8,923 nt of DNA from Omnitrophica WOR_2 bacterium RIFCSPLOWO2_12_FULL_46_30. GTDB lineage: Bacteria > Omnitrophota > Gorgyraeia > Gygaellales > UBA12090. The DNA is taken from NCBI GenBank assembly GCA_001805845.1, contig MHHA01000007.1, positions 6,316 to 15,238 on the forward strand. Reading direction: 5' to 3'. The position numbers were made by a program, and so were the translations under genes. Below are positions 5,552 to 8,923 of this stretch, one piece after another. The first letter of the stretch is position 1; each line of letters starts with the position of its first letter. The notes beneath the pieces were generated by a model. The model saw nothing but the letters and a program-made list of their open reading frames with translations, did not search any database and was not told where the DNA came from.

Positions 5552-6886
5552 ATGGATATAAAGGTTGTGGTAGATACGTTGTGGGTCTTGATTACCGCGA
5601 TGCTTGTTTTTTTTATGAACTTGGGCTTTGCCTGCGTTGAATCAGGATTTGCCAGGGTAAAAAACTGCGTAAATATTTTATCCAAGAATTTTGTGGTCTT
5701 TGCAGTTTCATCAATTGCCTTTTTGGTTTTGGGCTGGGGTTTTATGTTTGGCGACGGCAATCCTTTCATCGGCTTAAAGGGCTTATTATTTTTAAGCGGC
5801 CCGGATAACAGCCCGGCAACCGCCGGCGCCTATCAGGGTGTTTATTCGGCAATAAGCTGGACAACTATTCCCTTATGGGCAAAGTTTTTCTTTCAATTGG
5901 TTTTTGCCGGAACCGCGGCAACCATTGTCTCAGGAGCCGTGGCTGAAAGGATAAAATATATTGCTTTTATTATCTTTACCTTTGCCATGGGAACCATAAT
6001 TTATCCTATTGTCGGACATTGGATCTGGGGCGGAGGATGGCTGGCAAAATCAGGGATGTGGGATTTCGCCGGCTCAACCGTGGTGCATTCGGTAGGCGGC
6101 TGGTCAGCCCTGGCCGGAGTTATCCTTCTGGGCCCGCGCTTTGGAAAGTATAATAAAGACGGCTCAGTCAACCCCATCCCGGGGCATAATTTGACTGTGG
6201 CTACCATCGGAACATTTGTCCTCTGGTTAGGTTGGTTTGGTTTTAATCCCGGCTCAACCATGGCGGCTGTCCCCAATGATATATCCCGTATTTGCGTTAC
6301 CACCAATACTGCAGCCAGTATGGCTACCTTGAGCGCAATCATTGCCTCCTGGATTATTTTAGGCAAGCCTGATCTGGGTATGACTTTAAACGGCTGCCTG
6401 GCAGGATTAGTTGCTATCACTGCGTCGTGCGCCTATGTATCAGTAGGCAGTTCTATGGTTATCGGCGCAATAGCAGGTATACTGGTAGTATTGGCAGTTA
6501 TTGGATTTGATAGATTGAAATTAGACGATCCAGTCGGCGCCCTCTCCGTACATTTAGTCAACGGTATTTTCGGGACGCTCTGCGTGGGTTTATTCGCGCA
6601 AGAGGCAATTATGCCCGGAACGACCGGAAGCGGCCTGTTCTTTGGGGGCGGCCCGCAGCTATTTTTTGCCCAATTAAAAGGTATTATCGCTGTGGGGATA
6701 TTTACGTTCTCTATCGCCTTTATGGTCTGGGCAATACTTAAGGCGACCATGGGAATAAGGGTGAGTCTTCACGAAGAGCTGATCGGCTTAGACTTAGGAG
6801 AACATGGGAATTCCGCTTATCCGGAATTTATTTCCCGCAGGCCACAGTATTCAATTTCTAATATCGTTAGAAATTCGGAGGAATAA
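5552..6886 (+). CDS. amtB: Ammonium channel/transporter (Amt/MEP/Rh family)
   Basis: The 444-residue membrane protein conducts ammonium across the inner membrane as a trimer. The N-terminus begins directly with the first membrane helix; there is no cleavable signal peptide of the enterobacterial AmtB kind, and about eleven hydrophobic segments follow. Positions equivalent to the known pore residues are kept: Phe gate F118 and F231, W159, S235 in GFNPGS, D171 in the DFAGSTVVH signature, and twin histidines H179 and H334 (SVHLVNG). The tail after about residue 400 is hydrophilic and would be the cytosolic PII-contact region. The ATG is preceded by AAGGAGG (5535-5541) with a 10-nt spacer. The flanking PII genes, one 24 nt before and one 2 nt after, imply co-expression and PII gating. 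Confidence 0.97.
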   Translation: MDIKVVVDTLWVLITAMLVFFMNLGFACVESGFARVKNCVNILSKNFVVFAVSSIAFLVLGWGFMFGDGNPFIGLKGLLFLSGPDNSPATAGAYQGVYSAISWTTIPLWAKFFFQLVFAGTAATIVSGAVAERIKYIAFIIFTFAMGTIIYPIVGHWIWGGGWLAKSGMWDFAGSTVVHSVGGWSALAGVILLGPRFGKYNKDGSVNPIPGHNLTVATIGTFVLWLGWFGFNPGSTMAAVPNDISRICVTTNTAASMATLSAIIASWIILGKPDLGMTLNGCLAGLVAITASCAYVSVGSSMVIGAIAGILVVLAVIGFDRLKLDDPVGALSVHLVNGIFGTLCVGLFAQEAIMPGTTGSGLFFGGGPQLFFAQLKGIIAVGIFTFSIAFMVWAILKATMGIRVSLHEELIGLDLGEHGNSAYPEFISRRPQYSISNIVRNSEE

Positions 6887-6888
6887 AG

Positions 6889-7227
6889 ATGAAAAAAATT
6901 GAAGCAATTATTCGTCCTGATAGTTTGGAGCAAGTGAGAAAATCGTTAGATACCTTAGGATATCCCGGTATAACTATCACTGAAGTGGAGGGCCATGGTA
7001 AGCAGAAAGGGCTTACCCAGCAGTGGCGCGGGGAAAAATTCAAAATTGAGCTCCTGCCTAAGATTAAGGTAGAGATTGTAATCAAAAATGCAGATCTGGA
7101 TAAGATAATCAATGCCATTGAAAACGCTGCTAAAACCGGTGAAATCGGCGACGGAAAAATCTTTGTCTCTACCATAGACGAAGCTCTCAGGATCAGGACC
7201 GGAGAGCGGGGAGAAAGCGCTTTATAA
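6889..7227 (+). CDS. glnB: PII nitrogen regulatory protein, full-length, with Phe at residue 51
   Basis: The 112-residue protein has the standard PII length. Ligand residues sit at canonical positions: G37, Q39-K40-G41, K58 in LPKIK, B-loop TGEIGDGK (83-90), and R101 and R103 in RIRTGER. ATP and 2-oxoglutarate binding should therefore be intact. The T-loop reads QKGLTQQWRGEKF, with R47 (the residue that plugs the AmtB pore) present, Trp for Tyr46, Glu at 49 and Phe for Tyr51. The uridylylated tyrosine is therefore gone, and the cyanobacterial phosphoserine at 49 is also absent. The gene starts 2 nt after amtB, with GGAGG (6877-6881) overlapping the amtB end, so it is tightly coupled and probably acts as the AmtB-controlling, GlnK-like member. 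The glnB symbol reflects family only. Confidence 0.93.
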   Translation: MKKIEAIIRPDSLEQVRKSLDTLGYPGITITEVEGHGKQKGLTQQWRGEKFKIELLPKIKVEIVIKNADLDKIINAIENAAKTGEIGDGKIFVSTIDEALRIRTGERGESAL

Positions 7228-7283
7228 AAATGGGTTACCAAAAGCCCGGGAAATTTACTTAATAATAGGATAAGCACAGAGAG

Positions 7284-7310
7284 ATCCTTGACATCGGAGA
7301 TCTCAAGGAT
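7284..7310. repeat. Inverted repeat overlapping the glnA promoter (possible operator)
   Basis: ATCCTTGA (7284-7291) and TCAAGGAT (7303-7310) are perfect 8-bp inverted arms with an 11-nt spacer; a wobble and a further A-T pair can extend the stem. The arms cover the -35 and abut the -10 of the promoter at 7288, the classic position for a repressor or activator site. It could also be a weak terminator for the upstream PII transcript, but the following T-run is poor. CCTTGACAT (7286-7294) is shared with the repeat at 4326. Confidence 0.45.
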
Positions 7311-7315
7311 TTAAT
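7288..7315 (+). promoter_or_regulatory. Probable sigma-70 type promoter of glnA
   Basis: TTGACA (7288-7293), a 16-nt spacer and TTTAAT (7310-7315, five of six matches) give a good promoter, with transcription predicted near 7321-7324, about 40 nt before the glnA start. The spacing equals that of the 4176 promoter. It would allow glnA to be expressed independently of the PII-amtB operon and of its leader terminator. Confidence 0.5.
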
Positions 7316-7317
7316 TC

Positions 7318-7341
7318 GCCCTCTACCTTATGGTACAGGGC
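7318..7341 (+). other. Hairpin upstream of the glnA ribosome site
   Basis: GCCCT-C-TACC (7318-7327) pairs with GGTA-C-AGGGC (7332-7341) around TTAT: nine pairs with one C-C mismatch. It lies 10 nt before the AAGGAG. Transcripts coming through from the PII gene would contain all of it, while transcripts from the 7288 promoter would lose some of the 5' arm. An upstream ATG at 7330 sits at its loop edge, which is one reason to reject that ATG as the glnA start. Confidence 0.45.
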
Positions 7342-7362
7342 TCATTAATTAAAGGAGTTGAT

Positions 7363-8877
7363 ATGCCAAAGAAAAAGTTAAGAGAAAAAGCAGAAGCAGT
7401 AAAAACTAAGAACCCGCTGACTAACGGCGCCTTTGATGAAAAGGCAGCCAGGGATGTGCTGCGCATGGTTGAGGAAAAAGGTATCCAGATTATTGATTTA
7501 AAATTTAATGACCTGCCGGGGCTCTGGCAGCATTTTTCCATTCCGGCAACGGAATTGCTGGAAATGGATGACATCGTGCGTTCCATCTGGGTTGACGGAA
7601 TTGGTTTTGACGGCTCATCCATACGCGGCTTTCAAAAGATTCAGGAATCGGATATGATATTAATTCCTGACCCTTCTACCGCGATTGTTGACCCGGTCTG
7701 CGAGGTGCCGACTTTAAGCCTCATCTGCGATATTTACGATCCCTTAAGCCGAAAACCGTATACCAGAGACCCCCGTTATATCGCCAAAAAGGCAGAAAAG
7801 TATTTACGCGATTCCGGAATCGCCGATACCATCTATTTCGGGCCCGAGGCGGAATTCTTCATCTTTAATGACGTCCGCTTTGACCAGACGGAAAACAGCG
7901 CGTATTATTACATTAATTCCGATGAAGGCGACTGGAATACCGGCAGGGATGAAAGCGGGAAAAATCTGGGTTATAAAATCCGCTTCAAGGAAGGATATTT
8001 TCCCGTGCCTCCGCATGACTCCCTGCAGGATTTAAGGAGCAAAATCATTCTGAAGATGAAAGAGGCCGGCATTAACGTAGAAGTGCATCATCATGAGGTT
8101 GCCACTGCCGGACAGTGCGAGATTGATATGAAGTTTGATAAGCTGACCAAGATGGCCGATAACCTTCTCCTCTACAAGTATATCATCAAGAATATGGCCA
8201 AGAAGGCGGGAATGGTTGCGACCTTTATGCCCAAGCCCTTGTTTGCGGATAACGGTTCAGGTATGCATTGTCACCAGAGCCTTTGGAAGGGCGGCACAAA
8301 TCTCTTCTATGACAAAAACGGCTATGCGCTCTTGAGCCAGACTGCCAAATATTATATCGGAGGGTTATTAAAACACGCAAACAGTTTAATGGCATTCTGT
8401 GCTCCGACTACAAATTCTTACAAAAGGCTGGTTCCCGGATACGAAGCTCCGGTTAACCTGGTATATTCTGCAAGGAACCGTTCAGCAGCAGTGAGAATTC
8501 CGATGTACACGGATAACCCTAAGTCAAAGAGGATAGAATTCAGGCCCCCTGACCCGGCATGCAATGGTTATCTGGCTTTTAGCGCAATGCTTATGGCAGG
8601 CTTAGACGGCATAAGACATAAGATTGACCCCGGTGAGCCGTTTGATGTCGACCTTTTTGAATTAAGCGAGGAAGAGATGAGCAAGATTGCCACCGTCCCT
8701 TCTTCATTACGCCGGGCAATTGATGCGCTTGAGGCGGATCACAATTATCTCCTGCAGGGCGGGGTATTCACCAAAGACGTAATTGATGTCTGGCTTGAGT
8801 TCAAGCGCAAAAGAGAGATTGACCCGGTAAGGATGCGCCCGCATCCCCACGAGTTCTATCTTTATTTTGACATTTAA
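7363..8877 (+). CDS. glnA: Glutamine synthetase type I, with Phe at the adenylylation site
   Basis: The 504-residue enzyme makes glutamine from glutamate, ammonium and ATP in the cytosol, probably as a dodecamer. In order, numbered from this start: a Lys-rich extension (about 1-30), the beta-grasp domain with FDGSSIRGF (82-90, D83 matching the catalytic Asp50), GPEAEFFIF (160-168) metal ligands, NGSGMHCHQSL (297-307), the Glu-flap region with E361 and the RNRSAAVRIP loop, and RIEFRPPDP (390-398). The adenylylation-site block aligns as PFDVDLFELSEEE, with F432 where E. coli GlnA has Tyr397. All catalytic segments appear intact, so the enzyme should be active but not adenylylated at that site. 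This ATG is chosen over one 33 bp upstream because AAAGGAG (7351-7357) is correctly placed for it. It follows the PII-amtB-PII cluster and uses the ammonium that AmtB imports. Confidence 0.96.
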   Translation: MPKKKLREKAEAVKTKNPLTNGAFDEKAARDVLRMVEEKGIQIIDLKFNDLPGLWQHFSIPATELLEMDDIVRSIWVDGIGFDGSSIRGFQKIQESDMILIPDPSTAIVDPVCEVPTLSLICDIYDPLSRKPYTRDPRYIAKKAEKYLRDSGIADTIYFGPEAEFFIFNDVRFDQTENSAYYYINSDEGDWNTGRDESGKNLGYKIRFKEGYFPVPPHDSLQDLRSKIILKMKEAGINVEVHHHEVATAGQCEIDMKFDKLTKMADNLLLYKYIIKNMAKKAGMVATFMPKPLFADNGSGMHCHQSLWKGGTNLFYDKNGYALLSQTAKYYIGGLLKHANSLMAFCAPTTNSYKRLVPGYEAPVNLVYSARNRSAAVRIPMYTDNPKSKRIEFRPPDPACNGYLAFSAMLMAGLDGIRHKIDPGEPFDVDLFELSEEEMSKIATVPSSLRRAIDALEADHNYLLQGGVFTKDVIDVWLEFKRKREIDPVRMRPHPHEFYLYFDI

Positions 8878-8880
8878 TCA

Positions 8881-8899
8881 GCCCCGCTGCTTTCGGGGC
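8881..8899. terminator. GC-rich hairpin after glnA, possible terminator
   Basis: GCCCCG (8881-8886) pairs with CGGGGC (8894-8899) around a 7-nt loop, starting 4 bp after the glnA stop. The following GAATTAAA is not a U-tract on the + strand, so efficient intrinsic termination is doubtful. It may protect the mRNA 3' end or belong to a repeat that continues past the window edge. Confidence 0.4.
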
Positions 8900-8923
8900 G
8901 AATTAAACCCCCCACCACTTTCA

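Noticed and set aside
6001..6750. Long reverse-strand open frames inside amtB
   Set aside because: They are antisense to a fully conserved channel gene, and Pro/Thr-rich composition is typical of shadow frames.
7330..7362. Earlier ATG for glutamine synthetase at 7330
   Set aside because: It lies in a hairpin and has no ribosome site, while AAAGGAG is correctly placed for the ATG at 7363.

Overview
This window is a moderately AT-rich bacterial chromosome segment with every gene on the + strand. It joins two functional blocks: signalling proteins with HD domains (1-4134) and an ammonium-assimilation cluster (5207-8877). A small sigma-70-like gene and two hairpin-rich intergenic stretches lie between them. 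Protein style and gene content suggest an uncultured anaerobe-type lineage such as Omnitrophota or another PVC or deltaproteobacterial-like group. That placement is a guess; no rRNA or clade marker is present.

Block 1 starts with the last 28 codons of an unidentified gene. It is followed by a Cys-rich HD-domain protein, a 646-aa helical protein and a HD-GYP protein. The last two share a homologous N-terminal module of about 135 residues and overlap by 17 bp. Close spacing throughout suggests one operon. The HD-GYP protein keeps every metal-ligand residue I can see and is probably a cyclic-di-GMP phosphodiesterase; the helical protein may be its non-catalytic partner.

The 4135-4439 gap (305 bp) contains a near-consensus promoter, a terminator about 35 bp downstream of it, and three large inverted repeats that run up to the start of the sigma-like gene. 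The 4986-5206 gap holds a perfect 20-bp palindrome, two GC-rich repeat-type hairpins and a clear intrinsic terminator 24 bp before the first PII gene. This looks like a transcription-attenuation leader.

Block 2 is PII - amtB - PII - glnA: two different PII signal proteins flanking an ammonium channel, followed by type I glutamine synthetase with its own promoter. The first PII has a T-loop about seven residues short. The second has Phe at the uridylylation position (51). The glutamine synthetase has Phe where the adenylylated Tyr397 sits. All known covalent-modification sites of the enterobacterial Ntr cascade are therefore missing, while ligand-binding and catalytic residues are retained. 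I infer control by direct ligand sensing and by leader-RNA or transcription control instead. This is the most coherent biological message of the window.
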